A DNA stretch of 64,000 nucleotides. It comes from a virus. Position 1 is the first letter of the stretch, and each line of letters starts with the position of its first letter. Made by a program: the position numbers and the translations under genes. Of this stretch, positions 50,498 through 58,738 are shown one piece after another. The stretch lies in IMG/VR virus record IMGVR_UViG_3300025128_006599, positions 1 through 64,000 of that record; one strand, given 5' to 3'. The notes below the pieces were generated by a model, which searched no databases, had not been told where the DNA came from, and worked only from the letters and a program-made list of their open reading frames with translations.

Positions 50498-51355
50498 ATG
50501 ATTAAACTAAAAGATTTACTTGAAGCCAGTAAAACTGGTACAACATCCTCATCTGAATCACTTGGTGGGTATAAAGGATTTATAAAACCCGAAGATTTTG
50601 ACGCTTATAAAAAAGATTTAGCAAAAAAACTAAAACTAATATTAGCAGAGGGTGTTAATGATCCTGGTATATTCAAGGCCGTATTTCTTGCAGGTGGGCC
50701 TGGTAGTGGAAAAACCTATGTAGTGAAACAAATCTTTGGAATACCTGATAGATTTAATATCAGTATGAGTGGTATGAAGATGGTTAACTCAGATAAAGAG
50801 TTAAAATATTTGTTAAGAAAATACGGATTCGGTACAGATTTAGATAAGATGCCAGATGAGGTATTTGATGATTTGACTACACCTGGTAAGAGTGGATTAA
50901 GAAAGTTTTCAAAAGAACTTACTAAACAAAGAATGAAACTATATCAACAAGGTAAGTTGGGAATGATTATAGATGGTACAGGCCATGACTTTCGTAAGAT
51001 ACAAACCATGAAAAAAATGTTAGAAGATGATGGATACGACACTTACATGGTATTTGTAAATACATCATTAGAGGTGGCACAAAAAAGAAATCAAGAAAGA
51101 GATAGAATATTACCACCAAACTTATTAGAAAAGAGTTGGAAAGATGTTCAGAAGAATCTTGGAAGTTTCCAAGCATTATTTAATAATAATTTCGTGATAG
51201 TTGATAATTCAAAACATTTATCCGAAGAAGAAGCGGAGGCAAAATTTGTTCCATTGGTTACTAAAGTTATTAGAAAATTTGTGGCAAAACCCATCAAGAA
51301 CAAACTTGGAAAAATGTGGGTTACAAAACAAAAACGTCTTAATAGGAGAAAATAA
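50498..51355 (+). CDS. zeta-toxin-like P-loop kinase with leader-like N-terminus
   Basis: A 285-residue P-loop protein. Walker A is FLAGGPGSGKT (Gly66-Thr73). GMIIDGTGHDFRKI (near 155-168) and VFVNTSLEVAQKRNQERDR match the zeta-toxin/AAA_33 kinase layout, in which Arg residues of the lid bind ATP. Zeta kinases phosphorylate UDP-GlcNAc; this phage form may target a nucleotide or polynucleotide instead. The first residues are MIKLKDLLEAS. LLE|A at 7-10 fits the T4 prohead-protease site, as in T4 internal proteins whose leaders (e.g. IPIII) end IAE|A. The protein may therefore be packaged and injected. The C-terminus is very basic (KNKLGKMWVTKQKRLNRRK), compatible with DNA association. Confidence 0.65.
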   Translation: MIKLKDLLEASKTGTTSSSESLGGYKGFIKPEDFDAYKKDLAKKLKLILAEGVNDPGIFKAVFLAGGPGSGKTYVVKQIFGIPDRFNISMSGMKMVNSDKELKYLLRKYGFGTDLDKMPDEVFDDLTTPGKSGLRKFSKELTKQRMKLYQQGKLGMIIDGTGHDFRKIQTMKKMLEDDGYDTYMVFVNTSLEVAQKRNQERDRILPPNLLEKSWKDVQKNLGSFQALFNNNFVIVDNSKHLSEEEAEAKFVPLVTKVIRKFVAKPIKNKLGKMWVTKQKRLNRRK

Positions 51356-51356
51356 A

Positions 51357-51839
51357 ATGCTTACAACATTTGATGAAATAATAGAAGTTACTCTACACCA
51401 CGAAGGTGGATATGTTCACGATCCAAAAGATTTAGGTGGTGAAACTAATTTTGGTATAGCTAAAAGATTCTATCCTGATGTAGATATCAAGAATCTCACA
51501 AAAGAGGGTGCAAAAGAAATTTATAAAAAAGATTATTGGGATAGAAATAAAGTGGATGATTTATCTGAAGATTTAAAACACATCTTTTTTGATATGTGTG
51601 TGAATCAAGGTAGAGGTACAGCAGTAAAAATTTTACAACGAGCATGTAACGCAAAAGGTGCTGATTTAGCAGTTGATGGTGGATTCGGGCCAGGTACAAG
51701 AGCAGCAGTAGAAACTTACAAACCATCATTGGAAAGAGTTCGTTGTTATAGAATGAAACATTATTATGATTTAGTGAACAAGAAACCTGAACAAGAAAGA
51801 TTTTTGTTTGGGTGGTATCGTAGAGCTTTATCAGTTTAA
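51357..51839 (+). CDS. GH108 endolysin (zliS-like)
   Basis: A 160-residue lysozyme. The GH108 domain starts at once: VTLHHEGGYVHDPKDLGG (catalytic Glu16), then ETNFGIAKRFYP, as in the zliS family of N-acetylmuramidases that cut peptidoglycan. The second half, DMCVNQGRGTAVKILQRACN and VDGGFGPGTRAAVE, is the PG_binding_3 domain usually paired with it. I chose the ATG at 51357, behind TAGGAG; an ORF extension upstream to 51201 lies inside the kinase gene. There is no signal peptide or membrane segment, so a holin is required. I found no certain holin near it. Confidence 0.88.
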   Translation: MLTTFDEIIEVTLHHEGGYVHDPKDLGGETNFGIAKRFYPDVDIKNLTKEGAKEIYKKDYWDRNKVDDLSEDLKHIFFDMCVNQGRGTAVKILQRACNAKGADLAVDGGFGPGTRAAVETYKPSLERVRCYRMKHYYDLVNKKPEQERFLFGWYRRALSV

Positions 51840-51856
51840 TAAAATAGGAGAAAATA

Positions 51857-52135
51857 ATGGCAACAGCAACAGACGGTTCATTCGTTGGAAGAACACGAGC
51901 TACAGTAAGTAATGATGCTAAATTCACTAAAATAAAAACAACTACGGCAGAAGATTTTTATGCAACAAGTTCATTTATGGGTTCAAGTGGATTTATCATA
52001 CAATCTGCTGGTAATTCTGTAATTACACCTACGGAGGGTGATTCAGTTTCAGCTTCAAATTTGACCGCAAAAACACTATATGAAATAGGTGTACGAAGAG
52101 TAAGTGGTAGCGGTGTAGTTCACGTGGTATTCTAA
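51857..52135 (+). CDS. small Ser/Thr-rich putative structural protein
   Basis: A 92-residue strand-rich protein (TDGSFVGRTRATVSN, GFIIQSAGNSVITPT, GVRRVSGSGVVHVVF) behind AGGAG, 17 bases after the endolysin. The composition (Ser, Thr, Gly and Ala; no Cys) and beta-pattern resemble small virion decoration, head-fibre or tail proteins of marine phages. I do not recognise the family. It may form a beta-sandwich that binds a capsid or baseplate. Confidence 0.45.
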   Translation: MATATDGSFVGRTRATVSNDAKFTKIKTTTAEDFYATSSFMGSSGFIIQSAGNSVITPTEGDSVSASNLTAKTLYEIGVRRVSGSGVVHVVF

Positions 52136-52139
52136 ACGA

Positions 52140-55100
52140 ATGAATAAATTAACAGAATGGTTAATTAAAGATTTAATTGATGAGGGAGTTGAATTACCAA
52201 TTAAAGTGGGTGATACCGTTTTGATGGGTAGATTCAAAAATAAACGAGTCAAAATAAAATCAATTAATTTTAATGAAAAGGGTGATTTGTTAATCAACAA
52301 TCGTCCTGCCTTAAAATTCAGAGTGGTTAGTTCCCAAACTACAGAGGCTGCTAGAATACCTCGTAAAAAAGGACAACATAGAGGTTCTTCATCTCATTCA
52401 GATTTATACACCGATGAGAATCCAAAGGGTACAATCAAAGGATTAAAGTTTGCAACCGTAAAGGATGCACAGGCCTCTGTATCTAAAATAAAAGGTAGTG
52501 GTAAGAAACACGCTCATAAAATACAGGCGGCGGTTGCTATGGAACAACGAGCAAAAGAAATGGGTAAAAAATCCGCTGCAGCTGTTTATAGAAAATTCAT
52601 CAACCAAATGAAAAAGAAAACCAAAGCAAAGAATGAAGTAGGGTTAGGTTCAACTAAAAAAGTTGTAGGTAGTAATGTTTATACCTTTGGGCCAGATTGG
52701 ATACCAACAAGTTTAGCTCAAAGAAAGAAAATGAAAAGACTACACAATAAATTAAATAAGTCTATACGAGAAGATGTTAATTATTTGGTAAATGAATTTG
52801 ATTGTGGTTGTCAAGAACTCTACGAGATAGAAAAAATTAATGAAAAGTGGAGTGCAAAATACAAAAAAAGTATTAATTGTAACAACCCTAAAGGATTCAG
52901 TCAACGAGCACATTGTCAAGGTAGAAAGAAAAATGAAGAGTTTGGTGCACCAGCAGGTGTAATTCCATCACCAAGTCGTAAGATGGTTAAAAAAATGAAG
53001 AAAAAGGGAAATACTTCAGTTCCTTATGGTAGTGGATATGAAAAGATTGAAGAACGATTTGCAGTCAGAGGTAATAAAGTAGAAAAGTTTATCACTGGTA
53101 AAAATCTTACACATAAAGGTAAGAAATATAAAGAGATAGATTTTGAATTAGTAAAAGTAGATAATCCTAAAAAATTAGTTACACTTAGAATCTTAGCACC
53201 AAAAAAATTATTTGGTCAAGAAGTACCTGTGAGATTCCAAACACTTAGAAGAGGCCCTTTTCTCAAAACCGATACAAGTAAAGTTCGTGAGGGACTACCA
53301 ACTAAAACAACTGATAAATTTAAAAAATTAAAAAATAAACCAGAAACAGATGCTGGAAAGGATTTTTCTGTACATCATGGTTATTCTATGAGTGCTCCTA
53401 TGGGTAGTCTTTCTGAACCAGACACTTATGATTGGGATGATGATGACAGAGAAATCGGTGGAACTCAAAAAGAAAAAGATAAAAGGAAAAAAGGTTACGA
53501 ACCAGTAAAAGAAGACAGAACAAAAATCAAAAAAGTAGTTGGTATTTATGGTGGTAGATTTCAACCATTTGGCCCACATCACAAAAAAACATATGATTGG
53601 TTAAAATCAAGAGTTGATGATGCATATATCACAACATCTGATATCAAGAAACCACCAAGACACCCAATGAACTTCAATGAAAAAGTTCGTCATATGGTCA
53701 AGATGGGTATTCCTAAAAATCGAATTGTGAAAGAAAAATCACCATATATCGCTAAAAACGTATTAAAAAAGTATGATGAGAAAACAACTGCTGTTATTTA
53801 TATTTTTGGTAAAAAAGACGCTGGTAGATTATCAGGTGGAAAGTATTTTAAAGATTATGACAAGAACAGAGGTAACATTTTAGGATATGGTGAACATGGT
53901 TATATTCTCACAGCACCTCACGTATCAATCAAAGTCGGTGGTAAAGAAGTAAGTGGAACTGTAATGAGAGATTTACTCGGTTCACCAGAAAATGAAAAGG
54001 GTAGAGAAAAATTATTCAAGCAGGCATTTGGATACTTTGATAAGGGTATCTATAATATGATGACAAATAAATTTAAAAAATTATACGAATTTTATCAACA
54101 AGATTCTGTAAAAGAAATAATCAAAGAAGTTAGTGCTTTAGGGGCTACGATAACTGCAGGTGATTTAGATGATGAGGGATTGTATGATTTCTTTAATTCA
54201 TTCGCTGATTACAAAAGAGTATCACCAAAACATGCACAAATTTTAGGTTGGGACGTAATAGATGATATTATTGATTTTGAGAATGCAACAGATCCTGGTC
54301 TTGATTATTCAACCTCAACCGTAGATAGAATATCAACCGTAACATATGGTAGAACTATAAATCAAAACACAAAGAATACAGATAGTGTGGATAATCCATT
54401 TCCTAAATATAAACAACATATGAATCAAATGATTGATAAACTTGGTTGGGAAATCGTAAAATTCTTTGGTGAAAAGGAAATAAAGGCAAAGAAAATTAAA
54501 GATTCTGATACACACGATATGGGAACTGCAACTGCAGGTAGTGGTAATACAAATAAACCAGCAACTCCAGATAAACTTAAAAAGATACAAGAGAATTTTC
54601 AAAGAGATGTGGGGTTACTGATTGAGGGTGGTGCTTATGGACATATGTCACATCCATTTGATGATAATAATCTGACGTTTTCAGATTTGAAACAGATAAT
54701 TATTAATGGTATAGGTGGAAAGTTAGACAGAGAAGATGGGGTTACAGAGAAACTCGATGGACAAAATCTAATGGTAAGTTGGGTTGATGGTAAATTAAAG
54801 GCAGCTAGAAACAAAGGTCATCTCAAAAATCGTGGTAAAACAGCTCCAACCACAAGTGGAGTAAAGAGTATGTTTAGTGGTAGAGGTGATATACAAAAGG
54901 CCTTTGTAGGTGCGATGAAAGATTTAGAAAAGGCAATTGGTAAATTATCAGATAAACAAAAAGAAAAAGTATTTGGTAATGGAACCAAGTGGATGAATTT
55001 AGAGGTTATGTATCCAGCAACAGCAAATGTAGTAGATTATGATGTGGCAGAAATAGTGTTTCACGGCACGATAGAATATGATGATAGTGGAAGGGCAGTA

Positions 55101-55853
55101 GGTCAACCTAAAGATAGTGCTCGTATGTTAGCTGGTATGATAAAACAAGTAAACCAAAGCGTTCAAAAAATGTTTAGGATTGGAAAACCAAACTTTTTAC
55201 AAGTTCCCAAATCTCAAAACTTTGGTAAATTAAAAGGTAAATTTTTACAACAAATAAATAAATTACAATCTACATATTCATTAAAAGATACAGATAAGTT
55301 GGGTGAATATCATCAGGCATATTGGAGAGAGTATGTATTTAATGCATCTAAACAATTTAAAGTTAGTTTGAAACCAAATCAATTTGTTAGTTTGGTTAAT
55401 CGTTGGGCATATTTTGATAAGTCATATAAGATAGCGGATATTAAAAAAGATTATAAAGATAGTCCAAAATTTTTAGATTGGATATTATCTACAGATAAGA
55501 ATGATGTTCAAAAGATTTTTAAAGATAATATAAAACCATTTGAAGTTTTATTCTTTTCAGTTGGTGCTGAAATATTGAAAAATATAAGTGGGTATATGGC
55601 AGCCTCACCAAATAAAACGGTACAAAAAATGAGAAAAGAAGTCATTCAGGCATTAAGGGATTTGAAAAGTGGTGGTAAGGTTGATAAATTAAAAAAGTTA
55701 AAAATACAAATTGAAAAATTAGAAGCAATTGGTGGATTAGATGCAATTGTTCCAAGTGAGGGAGTGGTGTTTAAGTATAAGGGTAAGACTTATAAGTTTA
55801 CAGGAGCATTTGCACCAATCAATCAGATACTTGGTAGTTTGAAATTTGGATAG
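52140..55853 (+). CDS. NMNAT-like plus ligase-like nucleotidyltransferase protein
   Basis: A 1237-residue multidomain protein. Residues 1-16 end in LIDE|G (Ile13-Glu15), a fit to the T4-type prohead-protease site. Residues ~240-262 hold a Cys pair (NCNNPKGFSQRAHCQGRKK). At ~295-305 is PYGSGYEKIEE, also found in the 63081 core protein. Residues ~465-640 form an HxGH-type nucleotidyltransferase resembling NMNAT (GGRFQPFGPHHK, SGTVMRDLL). Residues ~868-1225 resemble a covalent ligase: VTEKLDGQNL (Lys871), WMNLEVMYP, and a C-terminal EGVVFKYKGKTYKFTG. No OB fold is evident. It could repair or modify RNA/DNA or handle NAD. The leader suggests that it is packaged. Confidence 0.65.
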   Translation: MNKLTEWLIKDLIDEGVELPIKVGDTVLMGRFKNKRVKIKSINFNEKGDLLINNRPALKFRVVSSQTTEAARIPRKKGQHRGSSSHSDLYTDENPKGTIKGLKFATVKDAQASVSKIKGSGKKHAHKIQAAVAMEQRAKEMGKKSAAAVYRKFINQMKKKTKAKNEVGLGSTKKVVGSNVYTFGPDWIPTSLAQRKKMKRLHNKLNKSIREDVNYLVNEFDCGCQELYEIEKINEKWSAKYKKSINCNNPKGFSQRAHCQGRKKNEEFGAPAGVIPSPSRKMVKKMKKKGNTSVPYGSGYEKIEERFAVRGNKVEKFITGKNLTHKGKKYKEIDFELVKVDNPKKLVTLRILAPKKLFGQEVPVRFQTLRRGPFLKTDTSKVREGLPTKTTDKFKKLKNKPETDAGKDFSVHHGYSMSAPMGSLSEPDTYDWDDDDREIGGTQKEKDKRKKGYEPVKEDRTKIKKVVGIYGGRFQPFGPHHKKTYDWLKSRVDDAYITTSDIKKPPRHPMNFNEKVRHMVKMGIPKNRIVKEKSPYIAKNVLKKYDEKTTAVIYIFGKKDAGRLSGGKYFKDYDKNRGNILGYGEHGYILTAPHVSIKVGGKEVSGTVMRDLLGSPENEKGREKLFKQAFGYFDKGIYNMMTNKFKKLYEFYQQDSVKEIIKEVSALGATITAGDLDDEGLYDFFNSFADYKRVSPKHAQILGWDVIDDIIDFENATDPGLDYSTSTVDRISTVTYGRTINQNTKNTDSVDNPFPKYKQHMNQMIDKLGWEIVKFFGEKEIKAKKIKDSDTHDMGTATAGSGNTNKPATPDKLKKIQENFQRDVGLLIEGGAYGHMSHPFDDNNLTFSDLKQIIINGIGGKLDREDGVTEKLDGQNLMVSWVDGKLKAARNKGHLKNRGKTAPTTSGVKSMFSGRGDIQKAFVGAMKDLEKAIGKLSDKQKEKVFGNGTKWMNLEVMYPATANVVDYDVAEIVFHGTIEYDDSGRAVGQPKDSARMLAGMIKQVNQSVQKMFRIGKPNFLQVPKSQNFGKLKGKFLQQINKLQSTYSLKDTDKLGEYHQAYWREYVFNASKQFKVSLKPNQFVSLVNRWAYFDKSYKIADIKKDYKDSPKFLDWILSTDKNDVQKIFKDNIKPFEVLFFSVGAEILKNISGYMAASPNKTVQKMRKEVIQALRDLKSGGKVDKLKKLKIQIEKLEAIGGLDAIVPSEGVVFKYKGKTYKFTGAFAPINQILGSLKFG

Positions 55854-55863
55854 GAATAAATAG

Positions 55864-57195
55864 ATGCCCTCTATAGAAGAAATAAAATTAGCATTAGGTA
55901 CAATGGATAAATCATCCAATGCATCGAGTATTAATGAAAATGTAAATCCAACTTCATTTTCTCAAGAATTATTTGCTCCTATTGAAAAATTAGAAGATCA
56001 CATTCACGATAGAGATGGTATTATTGAAAATTTAGAGGAAGAAATATTTGAATTAAAAAATCAAATTTCTATATTAGAAAAAGAGAAATCTAATATTTTA
56101 GAAGAATTAAAGAAATCGGGTTGGTTAGAAAATAAAGTTACATTTTCATCAAAATATAAAGGTAACATGAAAACAATTCTTGGTGAAGTAAAGGTTGTAG
56201 ATACAAAGATAATATCTCTGTTAACAACCGTTGGAAGAAAAAAACAAGGTAATGAAAAATTAACTTGGAAAGGTTGGTTAACCATACCAGAGAATAGATA
56301 TCTATATGAAATAAATGAAAGTATAGCTAAAGATGTTTACAACGCCACTACTGAATATATACGAAAAAATTGGGAAGATAGAAAAATATCACGAGGTGGT
56401 GGAAAAAAAGAACAAGAATCTGTAAATTACTCATTAACATTTAGTGGGAATGCTGGTGCTGGTAGTCTAAATAATCATGTAACAACTGATTTTAACCCCG
56501 ATACTTATAACCTTAATTTAGGATTTACTGTTTCTTATTGGGTTAGACCAGATGAAGTAGGAAATACTATGTTTGCATTCGGTAGAAAGCATGCCAATAA
56601 CCAACGATTTACATTTGGTATTAATAGAAAACGTCAATCATTCTTCGGCATTGGAGCAAATACAGGAATAAAAGCATGGGTTAACATGGATACACCAGTA
56701 GAAGAATCATTGTTAGTTCAGGATGGTAGTTACTTTAATCTAAAAACAGATGGTACTTGGTATCATTTTGCAGTAACGTATGATGACCGCTCAGATACAT
56801 CTTCTGGTACTGACCGTAAGGTATATGTAAACGGAGTACTTCGTCAGACAGATAGTTTCAATTGGAGTAACACAGGCGGTGATACTGGTGGTATGATTTT
56901 TGGGGGGCGCAGAACATCAGGCAACCAATATGACAACGGATGGGCTTGTGGTCTTGACGAAGTGGCTATATATGACACAGCAAAAGATTCTGATTGGGTT
57001 GCAAGTGTATATAATAATAAAACTGATTACAATCATAAAGAGTCAGGTGGAAGTAGTCTTGTAGGATATTGGAGATTTAATGAAGGTGGTGGAACACGTG
57101 TAGAAGATTTATCAGGAAATGGTAATCACGGAACTTTGACCGCTGCATCTGGAGATATTACAGATTATCCAACTTGGTCAACAGATAAACCATAA
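55864..57195 (+). CDS. structural protein with coiled coil and LamG domain
   Basis: A 443-residue protein. Residues ~35-85 form a coiled coil (REL/LEKEK heptads), and ~90-175 form a strand-rich part. From ~180 to the end is a concanavalin-like LamG domain: LGFTVSYWVRPDE, GTWYHFAVTYDD, KVYVNGVLRQ, GLDEVAIYDTA, GYWRFNEGGG and DLSGNGNHG. This looks like a trimeric virion fibre or baseplate-associated carbohydrate binder. The last ~600 bases use GC-richer codons (GGGGGGCGCAGA, CGC, GGC) than the rest of the window, which suggests the lectin module was acquired. Its ATG is 10 bases after the stop of the previous gene. Confidence 0.65.
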   Translation: MPSIEEIKLALGTMDKSSNASSINENVNPTSFSQELFAPIEKLEDHIHDRDGIIENLEEEIFELKNQISILEKEKSNILEELKKSGWLENKVTFSSKYKGNMKTILGEVKVVDTKIISLLTTVGRKKQGNEKLTWKGWLTIPENRYLYEINESIAKDVYNATTEYIRKNWEDRKISRGGGKKEQESVNYSLTFSGNAGAGSLNNHVTTDFNPDTYNLNLGFTVSYWVRPDEVGNTMFAFGRKHANNQRFTFGINRKRQSFFGIGANTGIKAWVNMDTPVEESLLVQDGSYFNLKTDGTWYHFAVTYDDRSDTSSGTDRKVYVNGVLRQTDSFNWSNTGGDTGGMIFGGRRTSGNQYDNGWACGLDEVAIYDTAKDSDWVASVYNNKTDYNHKESGGSSLVGYWRFNEGGGTRVEDLSGNGNHGTLTAASGDITDYPTWSTDKP

Positions 57196-57213
57196 TATAA
57201 TATAGGAGTAATT

Positions 57214-57762
57214 ATGGCAAGTTATAGTAAAGAAGCAGAACGACAAAATAAAGTTTTAGGTGACCTTTTAGCGGGCAGAGAACCTGAAAAACGAATAATG
57301 GTCGGATACGATAGTGGAAACGAACCACAAAAACATGGTGATAAAATAGATAGACTCTCAGATATAATGAAAGAAGTAAGGATGCCTTACTTTTGTCCAT
57401 CTTGTGAAAAGGTAATGAAGAAAAGACTTGATGATAAGTTTTGGAGAATAATGGGACATTGTTTTGATTGTCAAATTAAAATAGAAAATAAACTTCGTAT
57501 TGAGGGTAAGTGGGAAGAATATGAAAAGAAAAAAATATTAGAAAATAAAAGAGCGTATTTAAAAGATTTAAAACAAAGTATTGATGAGTTCGAAGCTTCA
57601 GGAGGTAAGACTACGTTTTTTAATGAAGTTGGAGTTGATGAGAAAAGTGTGGAAAAAGAGGAATGGTCAATGGGACAAGAGAATTTTGATAAACTTGTCA
57701 CGGAGGCTAGAGAATATATTGAAAAACTTGAGTTGGAGTTAGAAAATGAAATCATCGAATAA
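57214..57762 (+). CDS. zinc-ribbon protein
   Basis: A 182-residue protein with a Cys4 metal site: YFCPSCEKVMKKR and GHCFDCQIKIE (two CxxC pairs 19 residues apart, near residues 60-90). A helical, charged C-terminal half follows. The N-terminus has an AERQNKVLGDLLAG helix and a basic linker. It may bind nucleic acid or act in head assembly; similar small zinc-ribbon proteins occur near the terminase in T4-like marine phages. It starts behind TAGGAG and overlaps the next gene by 17 bases. Confidence 0.55.
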   Translation: MASYSKEAERQNKVLGDLLAGREPEKRIMVGYDSGNEPQKHGDKIDRLSDIMKEVRMPYFCPSCEKVMKKRLDDKFWRIMGHCFDCQIKIENKLRIEGKWEEYEKKKILENKRAYLKDLKQSIDEFEASGGKTTFFNEVGVDEKSVEKEEWSMGQENFDKLVTEAREYIEKLELELENEIIE

Positions 57763-58021
57763 AAGAAAACTAATACTACCTGAGGATATTATATTTGAAT
57801 TAATGGATATGACTGCAACTCTTGGAGAAGTTGCAGAAGAGTATCATCGTAAGATTGGACACGATGAGGAAATTGAAAACATTTTAGAAGTTTATCATAG
57901 AATCATAGATAAGTTAATGAATTTAAACAAATATGAATCAATTGATGAAAATGGTAGTAAAACAGTTAATCTTGAAGAACTTGTTCATGGAGCAGGGCTT
58001 TCATTTTTAGGAGAAAATTAA
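57746..58021 (+). CDS. hypothetical 91-residue helical protein
   Basis: Acidic and mostly helical (IIFELMDMTATLGEVAEEYHR, then EIENILEVYHRIIDKLMNL), ending in LEELVHGAGLSFLGEN. I do not recognise it. Being two genes upstream of the terminase large subunit, it could be a small terminase-like or head-assembly factor, but no helix-turn-helix is visible. It overlaps the zinc-ribbon gene by 17 bases; AGGAG near its end serves the next gene. Confidence 0.5.
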   Translation: MKSSNKRKLILPEDIIFELMDMTATLGEVAEEYHRKIGHDEEIENILEVYHRIIDKLMNLNKYESIDENGSKTVNLEELVHGAGLSFLGEN

Positions 58022-58342
58022 ATGAAAAAGGTGTGGAAAGTATTATTAGGTATTATTGGTGGTCTTTTAGCCATTTTAGGACTTGGTGCAAAAGCTTCTG
58101 GTAAGAAGAAAGAAGAAATCAAAAAACTTGATAACGCAATCAAACAAAAGGACAAAGAAGTTAAACAAACCGAGAAAAAGGTTAAAGAACTTGAGTCAAA
58201 AAAACGAGTAAACAAAAAACAAGTTGAAAAACTGAAAAAAGAAGTTAAATCTACAAAGGCAGAGATAAAAAAGGCTCAAAAGGCAGTTGAAATTGATGAT
58301 GTAGATGAAGCAGTAAACTTTTTGAAGAAGTTTTCCAAATAA
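58022..58342 (+). CDS. membrane-anchored coiled-coil protein, spanin-like
   Basis: A 106-residue protein. One membrane helix (VLLGIIGGLLAILGLGA, ~7-23) is followed by a long, highly charged Lys/Glu coiled coil (~28-95). This is the layout of an i-spanin (Rz-like) protein, which anchors in the inner membrane and reaches across the periplasm during lysis. A membrane-tethered head-assembly factor is the alternative. AGGAG precedes the ATG by 8 bases. The next gene, 18 bases on, encodes another exported coiled-coil protein. Confidence 0.5.
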   Translation: MKKVWKVLLGIIGGLLAILGLGAKASGKKKEEIKKLDNAIKQKDKEVKQTEKKVKELESKKRVNKKQVEKLKKEVKSTKAEIKKAQKAVEIDDVDEAVNFLKKFSK

Positions 58343-58360
58343 ACTGATATATATGTATAT

Positions 58361-58738
58361 ATGAAGAATTTAATTAAAATATTATTATTCACGGGAATAG
58401 TTTTTTCACAAGAAAAGACGTATACTTTTACTGAATCTGAAATTTTGGGTTTTACCAAACAGATTACTGATTTACAGGTAAAAGATAGTTTAAACACTAA
58501 AACTATTAAAGACTTGGAATCGATTATCAAATTGTTGGAACAAAATGCACAAACAGATTCACTAATAATTACGAATAAAGACCTTTCGATTGAAGTATTG
58601 AAAGAACGTTCAGAAATATTAGAAAAAAAGGTAAAACTTGTGAAACCGAGTTGGTATGAGAATAAATGGTTATATTTCACTTATGGAGTGATTATGACCG
58701 CGACTTCTGTAAAGCTTGCTGGTGAGATAGTACAATAA
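58361..58738 (+). CDS. secreted coiled-coil membrane protein
   Basis: A 125-residue protein with an N-terminal signal-like segment (MKNLIKILLFTGIVFSQEK, cleavage likely after Ser16 or Gln17), a coiled coil (~30-92), and a C-terminal hydrophobic segment (WLYFTYGVIMTATSVKLA, ~103-120). There is no lipobox Cys, so it is not a classical o-spanin. Together with 58022 it could bridge membranes at lysis. It overlaps the terminase gene by one base (TAATG). Confidence 0.45.
   Translation: MKNLIKILLFTGIVFSQEKTYTFTESEILGFTKQITDLQVKDSLNTKTIKDLESIIKLLEQNAQTDSLIITNKDLSIEVLKERSEILEKKVKLVKPSWYENKWLYFTYGVIMTATSVKLAGEIVQ

Noticed and set aside
51496-51927. Minus-strand frame of 143 codons opposite the endolysin
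   Set aside because: Opposite a recognised GH108 enzyme, no RBS, composition typical of antisense frames.
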